Source: Casuarina equisetifolia (taxonomy: Eukaryota; Streptophyta; Magnoliopsida; Fagales; Casuarinaceae). From it: DNA of 64,000 nucleotides. Positions 10,601 to 22,930 of the stretch are shown here, piece by piece. The translations under genes were made by a program, and so were the position numbers. Under the pieces are notes generated by a model that had not been told where the DNA came from, ran no database searches, and was given only the letters and a program-made list of their open reading frames with translations. The stretch is taken from positions 16,639,258 through 16,703,257 of the forward strand of contig CM052354.1 of assembly GCA_028551475.1 (NCBI GenBank). The letters are read 5' to 3'. Position 1 is the stretch's first letter. The number at the start of each line of letters is the position of its first letter.

Positions 10601-13585
10601 AGAGAGAGCAATATATGCCCTTTTATAATGGGTATTTGATGTCTTGTATTTTTGCAACAACATTAAAAGGTTGGAGTTGGAGACATTAACAATTTAAGGA
10701 AAAAGATATCCATAAACCTCTACCTATTTCAAATCATCCGAATGATGTATAAGTTCATCTTTCAACAGATGGGCTTACTTCTCCTTTGAAATTTTGTTTT
10801 AAGAGTCTTAAGTGCTACCATTATAGTAAAACCATTGCTACCAGTAAGATGTATACCTTATTCATTTCTACTTTACGGCAGTAGAATCTAAAAACGGGCT
10901 GGCTAATTGAAACCCATAGCTAAGGCCAACAATCTATTAACCAGCGACTTGTTAGTCGCAAGAGTCGAGCTTGTAATCAGCTTTGATGCCAAGTGTTATG
11001 ACCTTTAGGTGCTATTACCGCTCCAAAAGTAACTGCTACCGGTAGGTGAATATTCTGTTCCTTTCAACTCTACAACACAATGTTTACAAATTGTTGAACA
11101 CTTTACAACCTTCACTAAGCCAGCAATGTTAACATATTTGTCCGTAGATTTTGATATTGACAGGTGAAAGCGTACACAAAAATGCGTGAGTTCTCCTGAA
11201 ACGTATATAAAAAAAAACACATGCTTTTCTTTATGCCTTTGAAATGTTATGTGATCAAAATTATTTATCTCTTAAATAAAAAGTGTATGATCATGTTATA
11301 TTTGCTAAACAAGTCTACACTTCAAAGGGTATTCAAAACATATCAACCGAAAATTTATGTGGCTTTCTTTGAAGTATGATATCTTAATCTGCTGTGAGGT
11401 ATCATCCTAGTTTTAAATAGCCTACATGAACACCCACGATTGGTGCACTTCGATATGGCTGCAAATTATGTGATGGTTGCACCTATTGCTTACACTTGGA
11501 GACCACAGTCAGCAGATTCACTTGATGCTTACTGCTGCTCCTTTCGGCTGTGTTTCTTGTCAAATTGTGTCATTCTTTAGTACGAAGATGCCTTCATATA
11601 ACATGTGAAGGAAGTGAGCCTAACGTGCTTTGCTAAGCATCACATGTCTTAAGACATTACTACACGTCCTATCTTTTAACATTCTCTTGATGCTCACACT
11701 GCTTGTGCGTATACTTGTGCCGTCTTTGTTGATAAAATATCTCAACTAAGTGAATGGAAAAGAGATTTCATACGTGGCTTTGTGTTCTTCACATTTTCTT
11801 CTTCTTGCATTTTTAGTCTGTCGAACAAAGCTGAGCTTGAATTTTGGACCAAAGGTTCCAGAGAAAGCTAATTGAACGGCAATATTTTGCTGTAAAAGGA
11901 AGCAAATCTGGTCAAAAGGACAAGATAGTCGAACAGCTGCGGAGAAATTGATAGAGCTTCTTCTAACTGCATCTGGCAGCTTCTTGTTAGGGTAACTTGA
12001 TGGTCCGCCCCGAGAAAAGTATTGCAATGGTTCTCAAACTTCAAAGTCATGAAGATATAGATGGGATAAAATGCTTGCAGAGATGGTTCAAAAAGAGCAG
12101 AGAAGCTCAAACAAGCCAAGAAAAGAAAATTCTGTTTATTGTACTTAAAGATTATCTTGTGCTCATTTATTTTTTGTTTGAAGTGTTTCTAACACTCCAA
12201 AATCAACAAGGGAAGTTGAGTTTCATGAAAACTCACCATAGTATTTCTATTGAACAAGTGTAGGAAGTGTCTTTCTTAAACTTGGGTGGAATTGTAAGTT
12301 TGATGTAGGGCATGGCTGGTTCGTTTTTCTGTGAGAGAAAAACGGTTGAGAGGTATGCAGAATCTCTGTATATGAATGCTTGATTTATTGAAAGGAAAAA
12401 CTAGCCTGTTAGGTCGGTGGGATAGTGGATGTAAGAGCCAAGAGTTGGCCTAAACTAGTAAATCCTTATAAATATCTCTCTTTCACCCTTCCATATTTCT
12501 TGTTGATGTTGTACTGGTTCAAATGTGTTTAATATAGTGTACAACTTGTATAGTCATCAAGGATATGTTTTTTTTGTCAAAATAAACTGTATAAGAGTTT
12601 AAAGTTATTTTATTTTATTTTATTGATGCATGCAATCAATCTTTCACATGTATGTGTCGAAACTGAGACCAAGAAGTAATAAATAGCCCGACTTCCAACT
12701 AAACCAAGTATTTGTTGAAGTTATGGTCTAAATGCTAATAGCTCATCACCCTAATTCATATATACGATAACGTTGTTTATTTACTACGTTTTTTGACATA
12801 CATACTACAAGCTAAATCCATTCATACTTGAATGCAAGTTTGCTGTGAGATTGATTAAATACATACTGCAAGTCAAAACCATGTACTTACAAATATATTA
12901 TGGGTCAAATAGCATGATTTAAACTATGTAACATTAACTATTTACTTGCAATTCTCAAGATATTTTTTATTGAATAAATTGCGTTTTATCAATCATCATA
13001 TCTGTTATCTACCTAGTATATTTCTAATACAAGTTTCAACTAGAATTTGATATAGATGAGTTTACAACATTCAAGTAGAATATAGATCAGTAGGGAACTA
13101 CATTTTTATACTAATAGAACACAAGATAGTTGTGATGCCTATAATATCCTTATTCAATTCGCCTTCTTGGTATATTTGTGTAACATATAAACCAACTTTT
13201 CGGTCTTGGCTCCCCAGAATGATGAAACCAAAGAAACGTAAGTTACCAATTCATATAACTTTGCATCTAAAGCCTCCCCCTTTATCGCCATGGTTCCATC
13301 GTTTTAGATTTGGTTTAGAAATCTCATGAGTTTTACTTTCTCCTTTGGTGAATTTTGAGTCACCGCAAGAGCAGAGAACGCAACTTGTGAAGTGACCTTA
13401 ACTCGAGAATGAATTCGATGGAACCAAGCCTTTTTTTTCTTTTTCTTTTTTTCTTTCTCTCGTGTCTGGCTATTCGTGCTAAGTCCAAAAGAGGAGTCAT
13501 CGCTTTGGGCATGTGACTTGTAATAGAACCTATGCTTGAGATGCAATAGTATTTGGTACCCATGGAGTCGGACGAATGGGGTGAG
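10601..13585. other. Intergenic, nothing recognised
   Basis: Small frames at 11746-12263 on both strands have no recognisable motif. A T-rich, K/R-coding tract at 13430-13460 explains the lysine-rich reverse frames there. No LTR, TIR or gene was identified. Confidence 0.45.
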
Positions 13586-13586
13586 T

Positions 13587-13979
13587 TATAATAGAGTTCA
13601 CGGAGGTTGAAGAGTTCAAAAGTCTTGCGAAGCCCAAGCCTATAAATTCAAAAAAGTCCAAAATGACCTTAAATCGAGGGAGCCCACCAAGTTTCCTCGA
13701 ATTAAAAAAAATTAGGTCAAACCTAGATCCTAAAATTAAAACATACATTAATTCTCCCTTAAATTGATGGATCGCCGATTTCCAAAATTGATTTTGAATT
13801 CAAACAAGCATTAAAATTGTATGATGAATTAGTTTGTTAATGGCAATATACCTGAATTCAAATATGTTTGTTCCTTAGTGTTTAAATAGGGCAATTTGTG
13901 TATTGGCTAGGTAATGTAGAAAACATGAAACAAAAAATATAACAATCCTTAAGTACCTTCAATTCCTATAGATCTTTTA
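13587..13979 (+). repeat. 5' LTR-like repeat of an old copia-like element
   Basis: This segment is repeated in the same orientation at about 15915-16250. Shared landmarks are AATAGAGTTCA(C/T)GGA, AAAAGTCTTG, ATTAGGTCA, TAGATCCTA(A/G)AATTAAAAC, TTCAAACAAG(C/T)ATTAAA, GAATTCAAATAT and GCAATTTGTGT. It is followed at 13980 by TGGTATTGGAGCC, close to the initiator-Met tRNA primer-binding site used by copia elements, and then by an ATG at about 14017. The two copies are only moderately similar, so the insertion is old. Exact LTR ends are uncertain. Confidence 0.5.
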
Positions 13980-14491
13980 TGGTATTGGAGCCTTTTGACA
14001 CAAGTTTGTGATTCAATGGCCTTCACTTCTTCAACAATAGTAGATAAATCTATTCCTTGTCCATCTTCAGTTATAACAAATTGAGATTTGTTAGTCTAGT
14101 GGAAAAAAAGATGTTCTTAAGCCATCATACAAATAATGGGTTATCAAAGATCAAAGGACACTTAGTTAGATCTATAACAATTCTTCAAACAAGACAGTTA
14201 AGCAAATGTCAGAATTTTCAACTTCACACGAAGTTTAGAAAGCTCTACAAGCATCCTTTGCTTGTCAAAGTGTAGCTTGGGCAACCTGATCGAGGTTACA
14301 ACTCCAAACAATTACAAAATGTAAAAAGTCTATTTGATTTTTTTAATTTGGCAAAAATTTTTGCATATCAATTTGTTTCTCTTGGGCAACCAATAACAAA
14401 AAAGTGAGTATCAAACTCATCTCTTCAAAGGGTGGGGTCCAAATTGGACAACCAGTAACGTAAAAGAATTCCTTGCCGTCCTTCTCACGAA
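13980..14491 (+). pseudogene. Copia-like PBS and decayed gag leader
   Basis: The PBS-like TGGTATTGGAGCC at 13980 is followed by a leader starting ATGGCCTTCACTTCTTC near 14017, the usual position and style of a copia gag start. Stops appear almost at once and only short frames follow (14057-14275). No protease, integrase or RT remains between the LTR-like copies, so the element has lost its body. Confidence 0.4.
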
Positions 14492-15289
14492 AGAAGCTCG
14501 GGCTTGAGATTATCAACTTTGAAGAAAGAAGGAATTAGGTCCAATCACAAAACAATAAAAGGAGTAATGGTAATTGGAGTCAATTATGGGAGGAAAAAGG
14601 ATACAAAGCAATTACATGTCAAGGTTTAATTAATCCTTGGTCAAAGCATTGAAGCCCATATCACTAGTCAATTAGAAAAAGTCAAATCATCATGACAATA
14701 TTGAATACCCTCCTCTCCTAACATGTTAAATTACTGCACATTCAACTTCATTGATACCAAACATATACACCTTTTCATTGCCTTCCTAGGCATTGTTTAA
14801 TAAACAACAAACCTCTTCATTTCCTTCAAATGAACCCTCGCAACCATTTTTTCAAGCAAATTGTTAGGATTGGTGGAATAATTAGGTTAAAGAAGCTCGG
14901 GCTTGAGATTATCAACTTTGAAGAAAGAAAGAATTAGGTCCAATCACAAAACAATAAAAGGAGTAATGGTAATTGGAGTCAATTATGGGAGGAAAAAGGA
15001 TACAAAGCAATTACATGTCAAGGTTTAATTAATCCTTGGTCAAAGCATTGAAGCCCATATCACTAGTCAATTAGAAAAAGTCAAATCATCATGACAATAT
15101 TGAATACCCTCCTCTCCTAACATGTTAAATTACTGCACATTCAACTTCATTGATACCAAACATATACACCTTTTCATTGCCTTCCTAGGCATTGTTTAAT
15201 ATACAACAAACCTTTTCATTTCCTTCAAATGAACCCTTGCAACCATTTTTTCAAGTAAATTGTTACGATTGGTGGAATAATTAGGTTAA
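14492..15289. repeat. Near-perfect 399-bp tandem duplication
   Basis: Two head-to-tail copies, 14492-14890 and 14891-15289, differ at about six positions by eye. Both begin AGAAGCTCGGGCTTGAGATT and end GGAATAATTAGGTTAA. The last 29 bases of each copy are the first bases of the LTR that continues to 15780, so the first copy carries a truncated LTR start (14862-14890). The junction reads GGTTAAAGAAGC and shares AAAG with both parental sites (CACGAAAGAAGC on the left, GGTTAAAGGGTA on the right), a 4-bp microhomology. No coding capacity. Confidence 0.95.
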
Positions 15290-15780
15290 AGGGTATGATT
15301 GTCATTACAATCAGGAGTCTTTATGTAATTGTGGAACTATGAAATATCTTCTAGATGTAGTGGATTTCCTAATAGTATTGGATTAGGATTCTTATCCTTA
15401 TTCCTAGTAGTGTTAGATTAGGATTCTTATCCTTATGTGGAGTAGGTTTTTATAATAGTATTTAACTAGGATTCCTTTAGGGTTTCTCTATAAATAGAAG
15501 AAGTATAGAGAAACCTAGTAGGCAAATTGAGATAGTCCCATGGGGGGCTAATTGTTGAAGAAGGTCTCTCTCATGGATTCTAGTTGATGAGAGAATCATG
15601 AGATACCTATTTGAGGAGAGGGAATGTATGATGTAAAAATCTAATGAGAAGATATTATAGGGGACGTAGGACATTATGATGTTCCGAACCTCTTAAATCT
15701 ATTGTGTTTGGGTGTGTGCATTCTTATATTTGTGTTTAATCTCTATGTGGATGATGCAACTTTGTTGAATTCTCCCAACA
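15261..15780 (+). mobile_element. Solo LTR (copia-type)
   Basis: The block starts TGTTACGATTGG and ends TTCTCCCAACA (TG...CA, about 520 bp). A TATA box TATAAATA at 15489-15496 sets the orientation. The flanking 5 bases are TAAAT on the left of this copy and CAAAT on the right; the left flank of the duplicated LTR start at 14862 is CAAAT, so the original target-site duplication is CAAAT with one later change. No PBS follows and no internal sequence is present, so it is a solo LTR, most simply formed by LTR-LTR recombination. It sits inside the older element 13587-16250. Confidence 0.8.
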
Positions 15781-15914
15781 CAAATACACAATATAAATTG
15801 CACAACCTAATTGTAATGTAACATGTCTTCATAGTGGTGTGATAAGCTAGAAACAACTTCTTCTAAATCACACATGTGCAACTCACTCTTGCAAGATGCA
15901 GCATCAGTTTAGAA

Positions 15915-16250
15915 GTAATAGAGTTCATGGAACTTGAAGAGCCCAAAAGTCTTGTGGAGCCTAAACCCAACAGAAAATTCCAAAATCACAAGAAATTGAG
16001 TGGACCTATTAGGTTTGCTTGAATCCATAAAAGTTAGGTCATATTTAGATCCTAGAATTAAAACAAACATTAACACACCCTCAAATTGATGCATTGTCAA
16101 TTTCCAATGCTACTTTTAGATTCAAACAAGTATTAAATCTATATCATGAATGACTTTGTAAAGGACGGTATATTTGAATTCAAATATATGGTTTCTTTGA
16201 GTAAAAATAGAGCAATTTGTGTGTAGAAAAGGTAAGCTACAATATATATA
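15915..16250 (+). repeat. 3' LTR-like copy of the old copia-like element
   Basis: Direct-repeat partner of 13587-13979; see the landmarks given there. It begins around GTAATAGAGTTCATGGAAC and its homology fades near 16250, where the left copy continues to its PBS. Divergence is high. Confidence 0.5.
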
Positions 16251-16296
16251 GGGGGAAAAAATATAGCTCTTTAAGTTCATTGGTCTTTAGTCATGT

Positions 16297-16452
16297 TGTA
16301 AGCCAGGAAAAAGCGCAGCAAAGAAATCAAAGGGCGTAGATGGGAATCGCATGTCTGTCATCGCTGGGGCTTTAACATTTTTCGGTGGCACAAAAGCATT
16401 GGATGCCCTTTTTTCTCCCAACACTAATGCGCTTGATCTAGCCCTCCATTGA
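16297..16452 (+). pseudogene. Unidentified coding-like fragment
   Basis: One frame is open for about 52 codons and reads a natural-looking peptide ending in RMSVIAGALTFFGGTKALDA and then LFSPNTNALDLALH before TGA at 16450-16452. The Gly/Ala-rich amphipathic stretch resembles part of a membrane-associated plastid protein, but I cannot name it. No start codon context, splice sites or neighbouring exons were found, so a captured exon or pseudogene end is likelier than a gene. Confidence 0.3.
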
Positions 16453-17540
16453 AAATATATCCAGCTTCGAGTGAAAGGACAACTTATCATTTTACTACCT
16501 CACAACACGCGCACATCGTAGAAGCGTTGTTACCTCGTTTGCTTACTATTTTGCTTGAACTTGTGCCTTTCTGCAGTGGTTTTCAATAGTGAACCTATGA
16601 CTTAGTTTTGCAGTTTCCACCTATTTCAACATTTCAAACCGAAATTGCTTATCACCCGTTATTATTTCCTCATATAGATTTCAGTCTCATTACACTTAAA
16701 CATGTTTCCATCATATAAGTTAAATGTGTTAAAGTATGTTTGAACGTTTTGGTCTTTTCATAGTATTACGTGGCTCGTGACACTATGATTTACGAGATGT
16801 TTCAATTTGTTTTTGCGCACATATGCATATATTTCATAGTGTTTAACTTAATGCATCTTTTCAAAATTTTCACATACATTTGGCAAACATGTTTGATCTC
16901 CTGATATATCTTTATGCCTCATTTGCCCTTAACAAAACAGACTCATTCTATTTTTTGGACTAGACTACAAGTTCTTATATTTTTCATTTAGATGATATAG
17001 TAGTTTGACAATGGATCATGATATATTTTTTTATTGTTGGAAATTTTTTCTTGTGATCAGTGTTCTCGTGAAACACATTCACCTTAATAAAAACACCAAT
17101 TTTTATTTTCTTTTAAATGCACATCTCTTTTGGCCTCTCTTGGCATCATTTACAAGAGATTATGTGTTTGAAAAACTTCAATTGAATGCGTGAACCTTGA
17201 TGTACCAAGCTCTTTTTTTTCTTTTTTCTTTTTTTCTTTTTGTGCGCAAAAGGGCAAGGCCTTGTTAATTATATTAATAACATAGGTTGACTTGAATGTA
17301 AGACTTGTTAGAAAAATATGTAGGGTAAGGCATGTTATTTAACCTTTCATTACATATCCCTAATTTATGGGTGTAAAACATCAAAGAAAATAAAACATGA
17401 ATGAGTAGCATGAAAGTGTAGCCATTTAAATGATAACATTACACTAAATAAACTGAACATAGAAAACTAACATTAACTTCAAGGAGGCTTGTAATGTTCA
17501 AACTCTAGTTAATCTTTCCATGAGATTTTTTTGTATCATC
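16453..17540. other. Intergenic, nothing recognised
   Basis: AT-rich, with a T-rich stretch at 17213-17240. Frames such as 17005-17193 lack any recognisable motif. Confidence 0.5.
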
Positions 17541-18000
17541 TTGGTAAAGAACTAAAAGTAAAAATGATAATAATAATAATCTTGTAATTGAGTAACCAAA
17601 ATTTGCCAACCTATTAGCCAAAAACTTTGTGTTTTAAACATTTCAAGAAATATAACTTGAGCATTCACATAGCTCATATGCCAATTTCCAAGGGGATGAA
17701 GAAACTCCTCTTATGTATTGAACCATAAACTATGAATCTACTTCTATCTCCAAGAGCACTATTCCTTTTTGATAATAAAATCTCAAACTTGCCAATAAAG
17801 ACAAAACCTTACTCTTGCACTATTATCATTGCCTAAATTAACCGTGTATGCCATAAGTACAATACCCTTTTAATCATCCACCACTTCTTCTCCCACACAT
17901 GCACCATTAATACATTATTTGTATGTGTTCAACCTTAGAGAGCTTATAGAAGGACATGTCTGACATACCATAGGACCTTTACTTATTATAGGGAAGGGAC
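17540..18000 (-). pseudogene. LINE-type RNase H (RVT_3) relic
   Basis: Read right to left, fragments in shifting frames recall the RNase H-like domain of plant LINE polyproteins: KGIVLMAYTVNLGNDNSARV, then CLYWQV, FIIKKE, a VDS-type strand (IHSLWF in the shifted frame), a PW-type segment and a final VNAQVIF...LANRLANFG-like tail. Several stops and frameshifts are present, so it is dead. The rest of a LINE (endonuclease, RT) was not recognised to the right. Confidence 0.4.
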
Positions 18001-20640
18001 AAGAATATTCATACCTTGTAGGCTTTAAAGGATGCCAATAAAGGTCTAACTTCATAAATTACTCCTCCAATCAACATTGGTAAGAAAAAACCTTGTTCTA
18101 AATAGAGGACATTATTTTTAACAAACCAGAGGTGCCACAAGGTTTGACAACCTACCAAAACCACTAGTATACCTACTACGAAGAAATACTAGCCTCTCTA
18201 AACTAATTGTTAAGAAGATGTGAAACCATGTCTCACCTAAATTTACTCTAGCTTTTCTTATCACCATTTGCTTTCCTACATTCATATATTGAGGTTGTAG
18301 AAAAGGAACCATTTAATGTAAGCTCAAAGACTAACCTGTTAGGCTTTTTTTTATTAAAGATATCTATACCTAACCTATTTCCATTATCCAAGAGACAAAG
18401 ATGATTCTAGAAAACTTAGACTTGCTAGAGCCTTTTGAATGATTTTTTGTTTATCTTCATAGAATGGATACCATAAAATCTCAACTGACCACTTATCTAT
18501 CTAGAAAGATTGAAAGTCATCATTTACCAACCACCTATTATAATGTAAAGCAAATGGGAAATGAGTGCTAATAGAACCCTAATAGTAGGATGTAAGAATG
18601 CTTATTTGTTAGTGAACTGCCTCCATTAGATTACCATAATTCCTCCTCATGAATTGTGCCCACAAAGATTTCTCTTTAACATAATTTTAGACCATCTTCA
18701 TCTATAAGCTATCCATTACCATGGCCATATCTTTTATTCCCAAGCTCTCATATTCTCTTATGGCCATTTATAATATAAATTGTTTACTAGTGATACATTC
18801 TTCCTTATTATGTCATTTATGAGATACTCTTTGGAAAACCCTTTCACTTTATAATTTTGTGGTTTTGGTTGTTAATACTATGCCATTACTCTAGGTTTTG
18901 AAGACAAATTTGTCGCTAGGGCTTTTCTTTCTATTTTTATAAGTAATCCATTTTTCCAAAAGAGTTATTGTCATTGTAATCTTGACATTGAGAATATTTT
19001 GTTAGTCATGATATTGTCTTTGTGAGAATGAATTTCCCTTTGCTTTAAGTGTTAAGAGTATACATGTTTTATTTTTTGATGATGATAAAAACCTAGAGAA
19101 TGTTTATTAAAATATTCCTACGCATGATGTAGGTGAAAAAGAAAAAGTCAAATCCCACACTTTGTGCAGGTTAAAATAAAGCAAGCAATATTCACATTAC
19201 TATGTGTCTTGTGGTCATAAAAAGAGCTTGACCTAGATGCACCAACTTCATGGAACTCCAAATAAATGACAACACCAGATTTAATGTGTACATCTCTAAT
19301 CAAATGGTGGCATTTGATTCAAACACATGGAAGAGATTCATCTTGCTTGACAAATGACAAGGCAAATTAAATATTAATGTCCTACTATAGCAAAAATAAC
19401 AAGGAATAGAAAAATCTATATTATGCAATAATCTTGAGCGTTTTGTAACACCTCTTTTGAGATTCCATGATTGGTAGAGTTTTGTTCTTTCTTCCCTTTT
19501 TTTCCCCTAAGATTCTTCGGACTAATCAATGGTTGAAGCTCAACTATTTAGCAAAAAAATGTTTGGCAATTCAAAATAGAAGAGCGCAATTGAGTTTGAG
19601 CAAACAAACGAACTATAGTGAAAGATTTTGGTGATCTTCTTTGTGCCTTATAATCTCTTGCATATTCTTTTGCATATTTGAGATACGTTGCCACTTGAGC
19701 TTTGACATTCATCTTTTAGGATTTAGGATGCCTACCAAAAATCTAAATTATTCTTACCTAAATAGTAGGATTTCAAATGTGTTGTGACTTGTTAAGAGGT
19801 GGGTGTGGCCTCTTGTGTGGTAAAATCTCTCGGGTGAGATATTGAGTGGAGTGATAATCATGTACTACGTTATATTGATGGTGAAAAACTCGGCTAAGCT
19901 TGATTGAGCTAGTTAAAGGTGAATGTACGTAATCAATCTTAAACTGATCCGAACCATTCAAATTTTGGTGTATTAACTTTTGCTTCTTCTATCTCTTTTA
20001 TATATATGTTGTCTTTATACTAGATGACAAACATAAGAAATCCTTCGTTTAGTTCCTCAAAGATTGAAATGGTTGTGATAACATACAAAGACTACATCTT
20101 TACATTAAATCTGTGAATATTCTTGATACATGTACCAACATTAAATCTGTACTTGCCATTGTTGGCTTGGGTGAAATACTATTGTATGTGTACGTTAAAT
20201 ATCCTTATACACAAAAAGTTTAATACACTCTCAAACCCTTCTGAACTTCCAAACAAAATTCTAGGAAAATAAAGGAAAATTCTTAGTAAAGGAGGACCAA
20301 CTCAACCACCCTCTTGTTTCTTGGATTGTCTAAACTCCTTTCACCAAGTCCTTTATTCAATATGTTGAAATAATATGGCTTTGACATCATATTAGAAATA
20401 ACTGGACTCTAGTGAGACCCTAATGGCCTAAAATCATGTAATCTATCATCGAACAAAAAAAATCCTTACAGCAAAACAAAGCCACATTAAAAACATACTT
20501 GATTTGAAAACCATAAGCTTGATTTTTGGCAAAGTCTCCCCCTTTATATCCTTATGATAACTTGTTTGGTTAGGCAACAATTCCAAGTAGAATCAAGATT
20601 GTTAAGGCTTATGGATTAGGGCTATTTTTATAGTGATGAA
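18001..20640. other. Intergenic, probably decayed transposon DNA
   Basis: No gene recognised. The minus-strand frame at 18118-18312 may be further LINE debris, but no domain could be assigned. 18830-20640 is AT-rich and featureless by eye. Confidence 0.35.
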
Positions 20641-20939
20641 AAGATTATTCAAATTTTCTTTTTAAAACCGTCATGTTTATTTGATAATTTGTAACCAACT
20701 AGGCAAATTACTATTGTAACCTTACCTGTTGATTTTGATTTTAATACAATATATCCTGGTATAAGCTCATCCTGTCTTTCAACTTTCAATCTCTCGCCTA
20801 AGCCTTCTTTGGTCCCTCCCACTCTTTCAAACCTTCCCTTGTGCACTCTTTGACATCTCTTTTGGAACTTATCTTCATGCATTCTCTAGAACTTTCTTTA
20901 GAAACCACACATACACTCACCTCTTCCCCCTCTATCTTT

Positions 20940-22675
20940 GTTTCGGGTGATATACCCATCCTAATATTTGGAGCACTCGAGTGGCTTTGTCACTTTACCT
21001 TTCAACCTCTTTACCCCATTCATAGCATATGTATCTCTAACCTTTTCACCCCTCATCATTACCATTTATTGTATCTAGTTTTGTCATTTGGGAACCCTAT
21101 ACATATTTAGTCCTTGGATAAGGAGGTTGAGACTCTTAAAGCTAATCATATTTTAGTTCCAATTCCTTTTGGAAGACAACCTATTAAATGTAAATGGATT
21201 TACTAGGTTAAGTACCAAGCAAATCACAATATTGAGAGATACAAAGTTCATTTGTTGGTTAAAGGTTTTAGCTAACAACAAGGTATCAAGTTTCAATAGG
21301 TTGTTCTCCTTGGTTAGGATGGTGACTAATGTTTTCATTGCACTTATGTCATCTATCATTGGCCTTTTTGTTAGTTGAATCTTTAGAATACTTCTTTGCA
21401 TGGTAATTTGTTAAAGGAGGTTTACATAGACATCCAACATGGTTTTTGTAGTCAAAAGGAGGGTGTAGCATGTAGCCTACACAAATATATTGTTGTGCTA
21501 AAAATAGGCTTTACTTTATTAGAATGAGAAATTCATGGAAGCTCTCATTACTTGTGGAATTGATCACTCTAAACAAAACCATACATTACTTTTCAAGAAG
21601 CAAGTATTTTTGTTACTTTACTTACCTATGTTAATGACATCACAAGTAATGAAAATATCATTATTTCAAATGTAAAGTGAAAGTTTATTCTATTTTTCAC
21701 ACAAAGGGTTTTGGTTAGTTAAATTCTTCCTAGATGTTAAAATAGCTCAATTATTGGATGAGATTAATCTTAATCAATACAAGTATGAAATGGGGGTTTT
21801 ATTTGAGGTAGGTTTTATTATGCTCTAACCTTACCATGATTCCTAATTCCTAAATGTGGAGTTCAATGCTAGTATTGATGGTAAACATCAAGAACTATCA
21901 ATTGAGGATCTTTCCTCATATTAGAGATTGGTAGGTGAACTGATATACCTTAAAATGATAGTACCATTTATTAATTATTTAGTTTAATTCCATAGTTAGT
22001 TTATGCACATGCCAAAACATTTGTGTGTAGAGATAGCTTTAAGGATTTAGAGATAAATTAAGAGTTGCCTAGGAGTTAGGTTAGTTGTCTTTTGTGATTT
22101 GAAAGGGGGATTATGCCCCAAATTATGACATGTGACTACATGGTGTTAAATTGAGTTAAGGGATTCCTTGATATCATGGAAGATTAAGAAACCACCTACT
22201 ATTTCAAAAAAAAATATTGACATTAACCTTATAACTATGACATTCACTATGTTGAGATTGTTGAGATCCTTTAATTGTTCAAGGATTTTGTGGTAAACAT
22301 TCAAAACCCTCAACTTTATATTATGATAACAATGTGGTAGTTGTTAGCATACCTTGGGTCGATTGGAATCTAGGCAATTTTGAACCAAAGAAGTCCTAGG
22401 CCTATGACATCAAAATCCTCCACACCCTTTTGCTTACTAGAAAAAAGAAAAAGAAAAAGAAGGTGGTAGCATAAAATAACCAATAAAGGTAAAGATTATT
22501 AGGATTGATCATTACTTAGTACAAAAGAAAGTGCAAAAGAGTTTGACTCACCCTATTATATTTAGACCATGGAATAACAAGTAGACTTTTTGGCAAAGGC
22601 CTTATGTAACAAACAATAACATTTATTATCTAAACCTAGAGTATTTGATTTGAATAAGAGTATTGAATGTATTTT
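20940..22675 (+). pseudogene. Ty1/copia pol relic (RT to RNase H)
   Basis: In interrupted frames the order of a copia polyprotein can be read: the spacer before RT (LDKEVETLKANHILVPIPFG near 21115-21175), the RT start (KCKWIY then VKYQANHNIERYKVHLLVKGF near 21185-21270), LLKEVYIDIQHGF and CSLHKYIVVLK near 21410-21500, a YVNDI box (normal YVDD) near 21628, and the RNase H end (VDFLAKALCNKQ, LLSKPRVFDLNKS near 22580-22665). Many stops and frameshifts show long decay. Gag, protease and integrase were not seen upstream. Sequence after 22670 is the expected place of a 3' LTR. Confidence 0.75.
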
Positions 22676-22930
22676 GTTACTATATCTCATTGTTGTTATC
22701 TTGTCCATGGTTATGGCCTATTGCTATGCATTTTATGTTTGGATTCTTGTATGATAGATTTAACGTGTAGAAACTGTAATATATAGTTTTTTCCTTGAAT
22801 AGTTTTATGTCCATTTGTTACTTATGCCTAATTATTATCTAAACAATTTTTGGTAGAGGAGTACAATAAAGAGAAGCCTTTGGGTATTCCCCCATTACTT
22901 GTCTTGTCTTGTCTTTCTTTGCACCTATTA
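22676..22930 (+). repeat. Probable 3' LTR remnant of the copia relic
   Basis: It directly follows the RNase H end and has the content of a short copia LTR (a TTGTTAC-type start, AATAAAGAG poly(A)-like signal near 22863, and a CT-rich end). Clean TG...CA ends and a 5' partner were not found, so limits are approximate. Confidence 0.35.

Noticed and set aside
13304..13563. Lysine-rich minus-strand frames
   Set aside because: Produced by a T-rich simple tract at 13430-13460.
18400..18560. DUF4283-like LINE ORF1 piece on the minus strand
   Set aside because: A few residues fit, but no continuous pattern could be read.
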